Numbered from the stretch's first letter, positions 37,771-47,248 are shown. The stretch: DNA of 64,000 nucleotides from CAVQJU01 sp963755195 (GCA_963755195.1 CAVWIZ010000004.1:310001-374000), one strand, 5' to 3'. The notes: generated from the sequence alone by a model not told the origin. Numbers and translations are program-made.

Positions 37771-38691
37771 TTAGCGACCGATTCGACTTTTTGAAGTGAG
37801 GACGGCCTCCGTGAGATCACCGAGCTGACTTGCGGTGAACTGGTTGCCTTCGATATTCGCCACCATCTTGCCTTGGCGGTCGATGATGCCGGTATGGAGC
37901 GAGTGGTTCATCAGACCTTCATCCGGAAAGAAGTCCACTCCGAACAGGTGACAGACGCGCTGCACGTCGGCGGCCGGCCCGGTGAGAAAGTGCCAGGTCG
38001 CCGGGTCGGCGTCCCACCGGCTGGCATACTGCGCAAGAACTTCCGGCGTATCGTGCACAGGGTCGAACGTCACCGTCAGCAGGACGAGATCGCGTCCGAG
38101 CTGCGCTTTGAAACGCTTCTGGAGGACGCCGAAGTTGTTGGCGATGCGCAGGCAGAAATTGGGCAGCGCACAACTGGTGTAGACGAAGTTGACGGCGACG
38201 ACTTTCCCGCGCAGATCGGACAGCGCGACCGGACGGCGCTTCTGGTTGGTCAACCGGAAATCAGGCACACTCTCGCCGATGGCCAGCGCTTTTTGCGGCG
38301 CCGCGCCCGCGATTTGCGTCAGCAGCTTCAGACGGCTGGCCGCCAGGGGATCCTGCTCGACGCTCTGGTACCGCACCAGACGAATGCGCTCGGCATGTGA
38401 CGACTTCTGGTCGACGACGAGCATGAATTCCACGACGGCGCCGGGTACCAGGCCGTCCAGGTCGTTTCTCTGACGAACCTCGAACGGCATGGTCATCGCC
38501 TGCATGAAGCCGGGGATGGCTTGAATCGAAGCGGTGAAGGTGTTGCGCGAGGGATCGACCTTCAGCACCATACCGGTCACCGGGTATTCTTGTGCCGCGA
38601 TAGGCGACTGGACCGCCAGCAACAGCAGCACGCCAGGCACGCATAGCGTGCCTGCGAGGGAGCGGCGCGGGGCGAAGGGGAGACGTCTCAT
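37771..38691 (-). CDS. SCO1/SenC family copper-thiol protein with CusF-like N-terminus
   Basis: The 306-residue exported protein begins with a signal (TLCVPGVLLLLAVQSPIAA). It continues with a CusF-like copper domain (VTGMVLKVDPSRNTFTASI, MQAMTMPFEV) and ends with a thioredoxin-fold SCO domain. The latter has VNFVYTSCALPNFC (Cys174, Cys180) and a distal His in MNHSLHTGII, the usual copper site. The spacing CX5C differs from CX3C in mitochondrial SCO1 but occurs in bacterial relatives. SCO proteins deliver copper to cytochrome oxidase or act as thiol reductases. The start overlaps the end of the upstream CRTAC1 gene (ATGA). Confidence 0.88.
   Translation of the reverse strand: MRRLPFAPRRSLAGTLCVPGVLLLLAVQSPIAAQEYPVTGMVLKVDPSRNTFTASIQAIPGFMQAMTMPFEVRQRNDLDGLVPGAVVEFMLVVDQKSSHAERIRLVRYQSVEQDPLAASRLKLLTQIAGAAPQKALAIGESVPDFRLTNQKRRPVALSDLRGKVVAVNFVYTSCALPNFCLRIANNFGVLQKRFKAQLGRDLVLLTVTFDPVHDTPEVLAQYASRWDADPATWHFLTGPAADVQRVCHLFGVDFFPDEGLMNHSLHTGIIDRQGKMVANIEGNQFTASQLGDLTEAVLTSKSRIGR
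38654..38680. repeat. Short GC-rich repeat, copy A
   Basis: This 27-bp stretch matches 41307-41333 in 26 of 27 positions. Here it encodes APRRSLAG at the start of the SCO1 signal region; the other copy lies between genes. Confidence 0.45.
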
Positions 38692-41251
38692 TCAGCCTTC
38701 CTCGTTCCTCCCAGTGTCACCGGACGGCGTTCGATCCTGGTGTAGCTCTGCGCCAACTCGGTGATCTCCACGGTTTGATTCTTCCCACGGCCCGCCACGC
38801 GCTGGCGTGTACTGCTGGCGGGCCACCAGATCTCGAGCTCGACGATCCGCGCCGCCTTTCCCAGGCCGATGTGCTGTTCCAGGGGCGAAGCGCCGAAGGA
38901 CCCGCCACTCCCGACAACGCGATAGATCGAACGTATTCCGCGTCCCTCGTTCTCAACAGTCACTTTGATTCGAGCGCCGATCGCCGCCCGGTTGGTCGTG
39001 ACACCCACGAGTCTCAGGTTGATCCAATCGTTTCCGTGACCCGGATTCTCGAACAGTCGCAGTGGATGACTGTCTCCAGGTGTTGCGCCGCCGATTTCAG
39101 CGACGATCTCCTCGTCGCCGTCGTTGTCGAGATCGGCAAAGGCGATACCGTGCCCTTTGTGCAGCTCGCCGGTTCCGGAGGATGCGGTGACATCGACGAA
39201 CGATTTCCCCGCATTGTTACGAAGGAGCACATTGGGAAGGAGCGACGCGTAGGACGGATTCCCCGTGCCGAGATAGATATCGGGAAAGCCGTCGTTGTCG
39301 AAGTCGCCGAAATTCGCGCCCATGGGCATGAACACCTTGTCGAGGCCGACCTGGGTCGTCACATCACGGAAGGTCCCATCTCCTAAATTCTTGTACAGCT
39401 TCAATGTCGCGGCATTATGGGCAAGACCCAGGTATGTACGAACCGATTCGTCAACCGACGTGAAGTAGCTCGTCGCGAAGAGGTCCGACCATCCATCGTT
39501 GTCGTAGTCGAAGAACCAGGCCGCAAAACCGTGCCCGGGGCCAGGCACTCCCGCCGCTCGCGCCATCTCGGTGAACGTGTCGTTGTGATTGTTCCGATAC
39601 AGAAAGCTGTTTCCGTTGAAATTCGAGACGTAGAAGTCCACGAATCCATCGTTGTCATAGTCCGCCGCGCTCACAGCCTTGCTGAACGCGACCCGATCGA
39701 CGCCGGCGGAGCGAGAGATGTCTTCGAACGCCTGGCCTCCCTTGTTCAGGAACAGCTGCGAGGCGCGATCCTCGTTGCCGACGAACAGATCGAGCCACCC
39801 GTCGTTGTTGATATCCGCCCATGCCGCGCTGTTCGTGCTCGTCGCCGGCTTCGCCAGTCCGCTTTGCAGCGGTCACATCGGTGAACGTGCCGTCGCAATT
39901 GTTTCGCAGCAGTGACTTGCGTTGGGGTACTTGCCACGCGCCGCGCAGCACGAGGATGTCCTTGCAGCCGTCGTTGTTGTAATCGGTCTGCACCATGTTC
40001 AGCCCGCCCAATTGAGTGTCGAGCCCTGCCGCGGACGTCCGTTCGACGAACGTGCCATCCCCCTTGTTGCGGAAGTAGTGCATCGGGCCGCAGCTGTCGA
40101 AGTTGGACGTCACGACATCGAAGCGCCCGTTGCCGGCGAAATCGTCGACGATGACGCCTCCCGCCGTGGCGACGACATTCAGGCCGGCTTGCGGCGCCAC
40201 GTCGCGGAAGCGCCCGACGTCTTCTGTGGACGCGAGCGCGGCCGGCGAAATCAGATAGGCGGGCGGAACCTTGTCCGGATACCGGCCGATGGTCATGTAC
40301 GCAAGATTGAGAAGCCATCGCACCTCGAGGTCGTCGGGCTTCTGCTTCAGGAAGTTCAGGAAGTGCGCGATCGCTCGTTCCGAGTCTGCGGTCTTGGCGT
40401 ACGACTGACTCGATCGTAGCGGCAGCAGGCAGATGTCACCGGGCGCGCGCGAGGCGCCGTTGTCGATCTCGGCCTTGTGCAGGTGCGCGACGCCCAGCGC
40501 TTCCAGCATCCGCGGTGCTGCAGCGGGCACGCCGGCACGGGCGGTCTCGTAGGCCAGGTTGTACTGATCGAGCGCGCGATCCATCCGGCCGTGATACGCA
40601 TGGAGTTGAGCCAGCCCGAAGTGCGCCTGCATGAGGTCGAAGGGCGTTCGCACGGCGCGCGTGCTCTGTTTTTCAGGCGACAGGAAAGTCTTCCAGCGAC
40701 TTCTGCGACGCCGCCAACGACTCGCGACGGCCCTGGCAAATCTGGCGGGGATCCTGGTTCCAGTCGGCGGGTTTGGGAAACGCCCGCAGGAGCGCCTCCG
40801 CCTCGACGATCCCGCTCACATCGATCACGTATTTCACGCTCGTCTCTGTCGCGAGCGTGCCCGGGGCGGCCGCGTTCATGTTGATGTTCGCCGGATCGGT
40901 GTCGTCGACGACCTTCAGGATGGCGAATCCAGTCGGGATCCGCACCACCGGACTCAGCCGCCCCGGGCCGACGCCGGCGAGGGCGTCTTTCAACACGGGG
41001 GGCAACGTCGACAGCGTGACCTTGCCCAGGAGGCCTCCCGCACCCGCAGTCGGATCGATCGATTCGGCCTGGGCCAGACTGATGAAATTCTCGCCGCCAT
41101 TCAGCCGGGCGACGATCCGCTGTGCCTGCTCCTGCGAATCGACGACGATGACTCGCAAGGTCACGTCATCCGAAGGCGTCACTTGTGCCGAAGCTGCCAG
41201 CGCGCCGAGGGCCACCATCAGCCAGACCGCGCCGTTCGCTCTGACGTTCAT
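38688..41251 (-). CDS. PPIase (parvulin-like)-TPR-CRTAC1 beta-propeller protein (frameshifted)
   Basis: ATG 41251 (GAGGAAG 8 bases upstream) starts a signal peptide (VWLMVALGALAASA) and a parvulin-like rotamase domain (GENFISLAQAESIDPTAGAGGLLG, PVVRIPTGFAILKV). An extra T near 40692 stops that frame. Without it the chain continues directly into TPR-like helices (FGLAQLHAYHGRMDRALDQY), then FG-GAP/VCBS units with calcium-type DxDNDG loops, and an ASPIC/UnbV end (IEITELAQSY-like). A second frameshift lies near 39880. Joined length is about 853 residues. Fusion of these three parts in one protein is the best reading; two separate genes are the alternative. Likely periplasmic or surface-located. 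Confidence 0.75.
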
Positions 41252-41264
41252 ACAGGATTCTTCC

Positions 41265-41374
41265 TCAAGTCCGCCATGACGCGCCAGGCCGCGCAAAGCG
41301 CGGCCCGCGAGGGAGCGGCGCGGGGCGTAGGGGCCCCGCAAGCGACCGAGCCGGGGTGTGGGGCGGAGCCCCAC
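41265..41374. repeat. GC-rich intergenic element with hairpins (includes repeat copy B)
   Basis: It contains an 8-bp hairpin with AAA loop (41287-41305), the 27-bp repeat shared with 38654-38680 (here 41307-41333), and a 7-bp hairpin with GGA loop at 41358-41374 just after the TPR gene stop. The last may act as a terminator on the minus strand, though no T-run follows. Confidence 0.5.
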
Positions 41375-42969
41375 TAAAACTCGATCGGCTCGTTTGCCCG
41401 CCATGGAGTGCGGCAGGGCCGACCGGCCTCGTATCGCCTGAGGTTGTCGGCCAGGCGCTCCACGACATCTCGCCGGCCCGCCCGTTCCGCGGCCTCAATG
41501 GCTTCACGCTGCGACAGCACCGCGGCGCTGTACTGGCCCATCTCGGCCGACGCCATCGCCATCGTTTCCGCCAGCTCGATGGTTCGCGGCTGCCGGCTCA
41601 GGAGCGTTTGTGCAATCTCCAGTGCGCGACGGCCATCACGAACGCGATTGTCGGGCGCGGCGGCGAACAGACGAGCGGCCATGCGCGCGAATGAAAGCTC
41701 GTTGGGATACAGATCCATCGCCTCGGCCACCCGATCGCCGGCCTCCTGATATCGGTTCAGGCGGATGAGCGCGGCTGTGTACCCGAAACGCGCCCTGGAC
41801 GCGGCGGGATCGATCCTCAAGAGGCGGTCGTACTCCGACAGCGATGCCTCGAGCCGTCCACTGCGTCTCAACGCGTCGGCCAGTCCAAGACGCGCGTCGA
41901 CGTAGACGGGATCGGAGTTGACGGCGGCGGAGAAGGACTCGATGGCTTGCGGGTACTCGCCGGCCTCGTCGTGCATCACGCCGAGCGCGTAATGCGCCCC
42001 GGCGAAGGTCGGCGACAGCCGAAGGGCCTCTTGGAACTGTTCGAACGCGCCCCGCCGGTCGCCCATGTAGAACAGCGCCGTGCCCAATTTGTGACGCGGC
42101 GCCGCCCGCGTCGGGGCCAACGTCACGGCCTTCCTGAGATACTCCGCCGCGGCCGCCCACTCGCCTCTGTTGCCGGCGGCATCGGCGTTCTTTTCATAGG
42201 TCAGCGCACTGTGGAGCCGTTCGTCGAGCGCCTTCTTCAACGGGTCGGGCTGAATGGGCAGCGTGCCGCGCTGCCGCAGGTGCGATTCCGCGCGGCGACC
42301 ATCGCCCAGGCCCCGGTACACCATCGCCAGCGGATAGTGAACAATAGACGCTTTGCTGTCGAGCGCCAGCGCGCGCTCGAGAGACTGCACGGCTCGAACG
42401 TAGTCTTTCCTGGAGAGCGCCGCGCGCCCGAGGCCATAGTTCGCCGCGACCGAGCCGGGCTGAAGCGACAGCGCTCTCGTGAAGAACTGTTCCGCGACAT
42501 CAGGTCGTCCTTGATCAAGGGCCGCCTCTCCGAGCCAGGTCATCGTCGGCACGTCGTTGGGCGCCGACCGCAGCGCGCGCTCGAAGGCGGCCGTGGCATT
42601 CGGAAGATCTCCTGTCGCCCTATACAGGTGCCCGAGAAAATACGGCCAACGCATGTCGTCCGGTGCAAGCGCCAGGGCATTGTGGAGCGAGGCTTCCGCC
42701 GGAACGTGGAACTCGGCCGCCATCAGGAGCGTGCCCATCTCGCCGTATTCGGTCCCCAGATCGGCGTCGCGCGTTCCAGGATCCTTCTGTTTCGCGGCGA
42801 GGGCCGCGTAGCGCTCGCGCAGCTGGGCCTGGATCGATTCCTCGAGACGCGAAAGATCCGGCAGCGCCACGACGTGCAACGAGCGTCGATCGACGGCCTT
42901 CGGCTCGGTCCTCCCGGCGCAGCCGGCGGCCAGGCATGCGAGCACGCCCAGCGCGATCGAGGCTCTCAC
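41374..42969 (-). CDS. TPR-repeat lipoprotein
   Basis: The 531-residue protein begins at GTG 42969, which overlaps the stop of the upstream CRTAC1 gene (GTGA). It has a lipoprotein signal (ALGVLACLAAGC). At least nine TPR units follow, e.g. AEASLHNALALAPDDMRWPY, LGHLYRATGDLPNATAAFERAL, YGLGRAALSRKDYVRAVQSL, GTALFYMGDRRGAFEQFQEA and ALGVMHDEAGEYPQAIESF. Lipidation at Cys would anchor it in a membrane, where TPR helices bind partner proteins, perhaps the CRTAC1 propellers encoded on both sides. An ATG upstream gives an unlikely Arg-rich N-terminus. Confidence 0.88.
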   Translation of the reverse strand: MRASIALGVLACLAAGCAGRTEPKAVDRRSLHVVALPDLSRLEESIQAQLRERYAALAAKQKDPGTRDADLGTEYGEMGTLLMAAEFHVPAEASLHNALALAPDDMRWPYFLGHLYRATGDLPNATAAFERALRSAPNDVPTMTWLGEAALDQGRPDVAEQFFTRALSLQPGSVAANYGLGRAALSRKDYVRAVQSLERALALDSKASIVHYPLAMVYRGLGDGRRAESHLRQRGTLPIQPDPLKKALDERLHSALTYEKNADAAGNRGEWAAAAEYLRKAVTLAPTRAAPRHKLGTALFYMGDRRGAFEQFQEALRLSPTFAGAHYALGVMHDEAGEYPQAIESFSAAVNSDPVYVDARLGLADALRRSGRLEASLSEYDRLLRIDPAASRARFGYTAALIRLNRYQEAGDRVAEAMDLYPNELSFARMAARLFAAAPDNRVRDGRRALEIAQTLLSRQPRTIELAETMAMASAEMGQYSAAVLSQREAIEAAERAGRRDVVERLADNLRRYEAGRPCRTPWRANEPIEF

Positions 42970-44765
42970 CGGCCTTCGCCTTCCTTCAGCGTCGTGTATC
43001 GATCGACAGGCACGCCGGTCCACTCTTCGGCGTGCCCGTCTGGCCATTCGACGCGGACTCTTTCAATCTTCGCCGTGTCGCCGAGCCCGACGAGCACTCG
43101 CGGATCGTTGGCGGACGCGTAACTGCCATCGGCTCTGGCCCGACGCCAGAGCGTGGGACCGGTCGCGCGAATGACACCCACCCGCGCACCCAGCATGTCG
43201 CGCCGCCGCCCCAACACTCTCAGGCCCACCCAATGCTTGCCGGTGCCGACGTGATTGATGAGGAGCCTCAGCGGTCCGTTGTCATTCGCCACGACGACAT
43301 CGCTATCGCCGTCGTTGTCGACATCGCCAAACGCCGCGCCGCGACTGACGTCGAGCGTCTTCAAGGCCGCGCCGGCGCGTTCGGTGACGTCCGCGAATCG
43401 CCCGTTGCCAAGATTGCGGAACAACTGCTTGGGCTGCCGCAGTGAAAATGTTTCGCGCCGCGCGAGCGCGTCGGCCGTGTGCCTCACCGCTCCGTTGACA
43501 GTCAGGACGTCCAGCCAGCCGTCGTTGTCGAAGTCGAGCCAGGCCGCGCCGAAACCCGTGTACGGCAGGCTTGGAGGCCTGATGCCCGTGCCGGCGGCCT
43601 TTTCTTGAAAGACGCCGGACCCATCGTTCACGTAGAGATCGTGTCCCTCCCGGGCGAGCTCGGTGACGAAGAGGTCGTCGTCGCCGTCCTGATCGAAATC
43701 GCCCGCGTCGACGCCCATGCTCCCCTTGGCTTCACCGTCGGCGCCGAGCGCCGCGCCCGCGACGAGCGCCGTGTTCGTGAAGGTGCCGTCGCGCCGGTTG
43801 ATCCACAACTGGTTCGGGGCGCCGTCATTGCCGACGTAGATGTCGAGCCAGCCGTCGCCGTTGAAGTCGGCGGTCGAGACGCCGAGCGCCGGCCCGAACT
43901 CGCGCGCCATGCCCGCGGCGGCGGTGACGTCGGTGAACGTCCCGTCGCGATTGTTGTGATAGAGGTGGCTCGGTTGCGGGCGGTACACGCTGGGTGGACA
44001 GTAATCGCGAAGGCTGCCGATCGAATGGAGGCAGGGCTTGTCCGCGTCGATGCTGTAGTACACGTAGTTCCCGACAAACAGATCGAGCCACCCGTCCCGG
44101 TCGTAATCGACGAACGCCGCCGAGACGCTCCACCCGCGATCCTCGACACGGCTTTTGGCCGACACGTCAGCGAACGTGCCGTCGCAGTTGTTTCGAAACA
44201 GCTGGCTCCGTTCGAGGTTGGTCACGTAGAGGTCGACGCAGCCGTCGTTATCGAAGTCGCCGGTGGCGGCGCCCATCGCATACCCGTGCACCGCGATCCG
44301 GCTGGCATCGGTGACGTCGGTAAAGCGCAGCGTGCGCGTCCCGTCTGGGTGGACCTCGAGATCGTTGCGGTACAGTCGGCTCTTCAGCGGGCCCTGCGGC
44401 GGGTTCAGCGGGTCGTTATTTCCATTTCCCTTTCCGAGCTTTCCGAGCATCTGGCCTTGCGGGACGAACACGTCGAGATCGCCGTCGCCGTCGTAGTCGG
44501 CGAGCGCGACGCCGGGCGGTATGACTTCGGGAAAGTAGAACCCGCCCGTCATGCCGTTGACGTGGACGAAGTCGAGGCCCGATTCACGGGCGCGGTCGGT
44601 GAACCACTCCGGCGGGGACCCGCCCTCTCCAAGCGACGGCGCCACAGGCTTCGACGCGGCAGGTCGATCGGAGCAGGAGGCCGCGACGAGCGGAACCACA
44701 ACGCAAACAAAGAGCACAAAGAAGTCCTTCTCGGCTTTGTGAGCTTCGTGTGCGTTGTGGTTCAT
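42966..44765 (-). CDS. CRTAC1-family FG-GAP/VCBS propeller lipoprotein
   Basis: The intact 599-residue protein has repeated calcium-type loops DYDGDGDLDVF, DFDNDGCVDLY, DYDRDGWLDLF, DFNGDGWLDIY, DFDQDGDDDLF and DVDNDGDSDVV, typical of an integrin-like beta-propeller. It ends with an ASPIC/UnbV segment (IERVRVEWPDGHAEEW). The N-terminus is encoded by a CACAAAG/CTTTGTG inverted repeat: MNHNAHEAHKAEKDFFVLF and a hydrophobic run followed by AASC, which reads as a lipoprotein signal. Function is unknown; related proteins are secreted and bind sugars or proteins. ATG 44765 is chosen because the signal starts there. Confidence 0.9.
   Translation of the reverse strand: MNHNAHEAHKAEKDFFVLFVCVVVPLVAASCSDRPAASKPVAPSLGEGGSPPEWFTDRARESGLDFVHVNGMTGGFYFPEVIPPGVALADYDGDGDLDVFVPQGQMLGKLGKGNGNNDPLNPPQGPLKSRLYRNDLEVHPDGTRTLRFTDVTDASRIAVHGYAMGAATGDFDNDGCVDLYVTNLERSQLFRNNCDGTFADVSAKSRVEDRGWSVSAAFVDYDRDGWLDLFVGNYVYYSIDADKPCLHSIGSLRDYCPPSVYRPQPSHLYHNNRDGTFTDVTAAAGMAREFGPALGVSTADFNGDGWLDIYVGNDGAPNQLWINRRDGTFTNTALVAGAALGADGEAKGSMGVDAGDFDQDGDDDLFVTELAREGHDLYVNDGSGVFQEKAAGTGIRPPSLPYTGFGAAWLDFDNDGWLDVLTVNGAVRHTADALARRETFSLRQPKQLFRNLGNGRFADVTERAGAALKTLDVSRGAAFGDVDNDGDSDVVVANDNGPLRLLINHVGTGKHWVGLRVLGRRRDMLGARVGVIRATGPTLWRRARADGSYASANDPRVLVGLGDTAKIERVRVEWPDGHAEEWTGVPVDRYTTLKEGEGR
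44699..44765. repeat. Inverted repeat with CACAAAG/CTTTGTG words inside a coding start
   Basis: On the plus strand it has CAAACAAAGAGCACAAAG on the left and CTTTGTGAGCTTCGTG and GTTGTGGTTC on the right. It spans the first 22 codons of the CRTAC1 gene. Confidence 0.6.
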
Positions 44766-44802
44766 GACCCGGGTAACTTCTTTACACGAGAGCGGGCCGT
44801 GC

Positions 44803-46260
44803 TCAATTCGCGTGCGCTTTGTACCAGACGATGAAATCGAGGATGCGCTCGTTGACGTCACGGGCGTGCGCGTAGACGGTCTGCGTGGTCTCGACCGGGC
44901 GAATCGTGACCGACGTGAGGTCCGGCGCCGAGAAGTTGGCCAGCAGAAACGCGCCGGGCTTCAGCATGTGTTCAACATTCGACAGTGCCAGCGCCTGCTC
45001 GACCACGTCGTAGTAGATGAACACGTTGGTGGCAACCACGAGATCGAACGATTCCCCGTCGAGCCGCTGGGTCACGACGTTCACATCCCGCACGGACATC
45101 CGCCGAACGGCGGACGGCCTCGCACGGACGGCCCGCAACTCGACCAGGTCCGCCATCGCCTTCGACCTCGGTGCCTGGGCGGGCCCGCCAATCTGATCGC
45201 CGAACGCCTGCCAATACGCGCGAACCTCCGGCACCCACGGTGTGCTCTTCGGCAGCGGCAGGTTCAGCGTGTAGCCGATGTTTCGAGCGGCCCGCGCCCG
45301 AGCCTGCGCCACGTGATCGATGATTCGCGGGCTGATATCGAGGAGCACGATCTCCGGATCGTCCGCCGAGGGCGCGAGCCCCAACCGTTTGAGCGAATCG
45401 AGAACCGCAAACGGTTGCAGCGTCTGTTGAGGATAGACGTCGAACCCGACGTCCTTGTCCGCGAAGTCGAGGCCGGGGCCGACGATCGCCACGCGTCTCA
45501 CCGAGCCGGGCTCGAGCAGCCCACGCGCCTTCATCGCCGCCAGGGCCAGCTCGACCGAATAGTTGGGACCGAGCGACGTATCGAGCGACAGGCCGCGGGC
45601 GCGGAACAGCCGGGACCGCTTGACGAACTCGGTCATGGGCTCGCCGCCGCTCGTCGCGCCGAGCTCCTCGTCTATCTGTTCTTGTTCACTGGCCACGCGC
45701 GTGACGGCCTCGAGCAGGTAATCTCGCGCGGCTCCCTTGTCCGCCGCCGTCGCAACGCGAAGCCCGTGTCGCCGGAGAACGGCGCGGGCGAACAACCGGC
45801 GCTCGTCGGTGCCGGGGGCGGCCAGCGCCTCCAGCAGATCGTCGAGGCGGGCCGATATGAGCTCGATCGTCCGGCGCACCACCAGCTCTCGATCCCCTGC
45901 CGCGCCCGATTCGACCGCGCCCAGCACCGCGCGTGGTCTCGACGTGAACGAGGTGCCGAACAGCATCCAGTTGACGATAGTGTCTTCGTCGCCCCGCTCG
46001 AGCCGCGCGCGGATGTCGCGGTCGTGGCGCTCGATCCAGGCCGGCCAAGTTGTTTCGAGCTGCGCAGCCGTCAGCGTTTTGAGATCGGGAGGAAGCTGGC
46101 CCTGAAGCTCGGTGAGGATCGACCGGGCTTCGCGAAAACGGACGAATCGGGCCGGAGCGGCAATGGCCGCGCCTATCACCACGCCCGCTGTGAGAAACAG
46201 CAGGACGCCGACAATCCGAACGAGCAAGTTGCGAGTCAAGACTGTCAGGAATCGGTCCAT
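44803..46260 (-). CDS. Membrane-anchored protein with SAM methyltransferase-like domain
   Basis: The 485-residue protein has one N-terminal membrane helix (LLVRIVGVLLFLTAGVVIGAAI), a helical region of about 200 residues without family features, and a C-terminal half resembling class I methyltransferases: VRRVAIVGPGLDFADKD, IVLLDISPRIIDHVAQ, then FDLVVATNVFIYYDVVEQAL and HMLKPGAFLLANF. The acidic loop after strand one is degenerate, so activity is uncertain. The gene is the first of the minus cluster; the next start follows after 37 bp. Confidence 0.8.
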   Translation of the reverse strand: MDRFLTVLTRNLLVRIVGVLLFLTAGVVIGAAIAAPARFVRFREARSILTELQGQLPPDLKTLTAAQLETTWPAWIERHDRDIRARLERGDEDTIVNWMLFGTSFTSRPRAVLGAVESGAAGDRELVVRRTIELISARLDDLLEALAAPGTDERRLFARAVLRRHGLRVATAADKGAARDYLLEAVTRVASEQEQIDEELGATSGGEPMTEFVKRSRLFRARGLSLDTSLGPNYSVELALAAMKARGLLEPGSVRRVAIVGPGLDFADKDVGFDVYPQQTLQPFAVLDSLKRLGLAPSADDPEIVLLDISPRIIDHVAQARARAARNIGYTLNLPLPKSTPWVPEVRAYWQAFGDQIGGPAQAPRSKAMADLVELRAVRARPSAVRRMSVRDVNVVTQRLDGESFDLVVATNVFIYYDVVEQALALSNVEHMLKPGAFLLANFSAPDLTSVTIRPVETTQTVYAHARDVNERILDFIVWYKAHAN

Positions 46261-46324
46261 CCTAACCCGTCATGCGGCGCGCCTCAACGAGCATTCTTTG
46301 CCGGGGATACGTTCGCAATCGGGG

Positions 46325-46353
46325 CAGACACCGCGTCGCTTGTTCCGTAGAAT
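46325..46353 (+). promoter_or_regulatory. Sigma-70-like promoter of the WEGD-type gene
   Basis: CAGACA (46325-46330), a 17-bp spacer and TAGAAT (46348-46353) match the consensus in 4 and 5 of 6 positions. It predicts an RNA start near 46360, about 40 bases before the ATG at 46402. Confidence 0.5.
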
Positions 46354-46401
46354 GCGGACAGAGGGTGTATGGGAGCGAGGCGTGTCGAACGGAGGCGCCG
46401 G

Positions 46402-47238
46402 ATGGCGCGGGTCATCGAGGCGCTGGTGATCGTGATCATGCCGACGTGTGCGCCAGGCATGGCGTTTGGCCAGTGGCTGCACTACCCGACGGCCGACGTG
46501 CCGCGAACCGCCGACGGCAAGCCGAACCTGAGCGCCCCGGCGCCGCGGCTGCCCGGCGGCAAGCCGGATTTTTCCGGCATCTGGGGGACGGCCGATCGCA
46601 ACCCGTGCAGCGGAGAGTTCGGCCGGTTCATTCCGTGCGGCTCGGAGTTGCCGGGCTCGCCGCTGGCGTTGAACGTCGGCACGCGCTTACCCGGCGGGCT
46701 GCCTTACCAACCATGGGCCGCCGCGCTCGCCAGGCAACGAACCGCCGATTTGAGCAAAGACGACCCGCACGCGCGTTGTCTGCCCGACAATCCGCCGCGG
46801 CCGTACGGCTTGCCGCACCTCACCAAAGCGGTGCACACACCGCGGCTCCTGGTGCTGCTCAACGAAGTCAACGCGATGTACCGGCAGATCTTCGTCGACG
46901 GCCGGCCGTTTCCGCAGGACATGAATCCGACGTGGAACGGCTATTCGGTCGGACATTGGGAGGGCGACGCGCTGGTCGTCGAGACGCGGGGCTTCCGCGA
47001 CGCGCTGTGGCTCGACATGGGCGGCAATCCGATGACCGATGCGGCGAAGATGACCGAACGGTTCCGGCGGCCGAATTACGGGACGCTCGAGGTCGAGATT
47101 ACCGTTGACGACCCGAAGGCGTACACGAGGCCGTGGACCGTGTCGATGAACCAGGAGATCAGGCTCGATACCGAGCTCATCGACGAGTTCTGCCTCGAGA
47201 ACGAGAAGTCGTCGCAGCGGATGCTCGGAGCCAGATAG
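46402..47238 (+). CDS. Secreted WEGD-type protein, second paralogue
   Basis: The 278-residue product starts at ATG 46402, preceded by GGAGG with good spacing; the in-frame ATG at 46369 lacks one. It has a signal-like N-terminus (VIEALVIVIMPTCAPGMAFG), a Pro-rich part with GKPDFSGIWG, and the family core VDGRPFPQDMNPTWNGYSVGH, WEGDALVVETRGF, MTERFRR and VDDPKAYTRPWTV. It is a shorter relative of the protein at 4432-5562. Function is unknown. Confidence 0.85.
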   Translation: MARVIEALVIVIMPTCAPGMAFGQWLHYPTADVPRTADGKPNLSAPAPRLPGGKPDFSGIWGTADRNPCSGEFGRFIPCGSELPGSPLALNVGTRLPGGLPYQPWAAALARQRTADLSKDDPHARCLPDNPPRPYGLPHLTKAVHTPRLLVLLNEVNAMYRQIFVDGRPFPQDMNPTWNGYSVGHWEGDALVVETRGFRDALWLDMGGNPMTDAAKMTERFRRPNYGTLEVEITVDDPKAYTRPWTVSMNQEIRLDTELIDEFCLENEKSSQRMLGAR

Positions 47239-47248
47239 GCGTGACGCC

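Noticed and set aside
37741..37775. GC-rich palindrome plus T-run near 37768 as terminator of the SCO1 gene
   Set aside because: The T-run lies on the plus strand, opposite to the direction of SCO1 transcription, and no plus-strand gene ends there.
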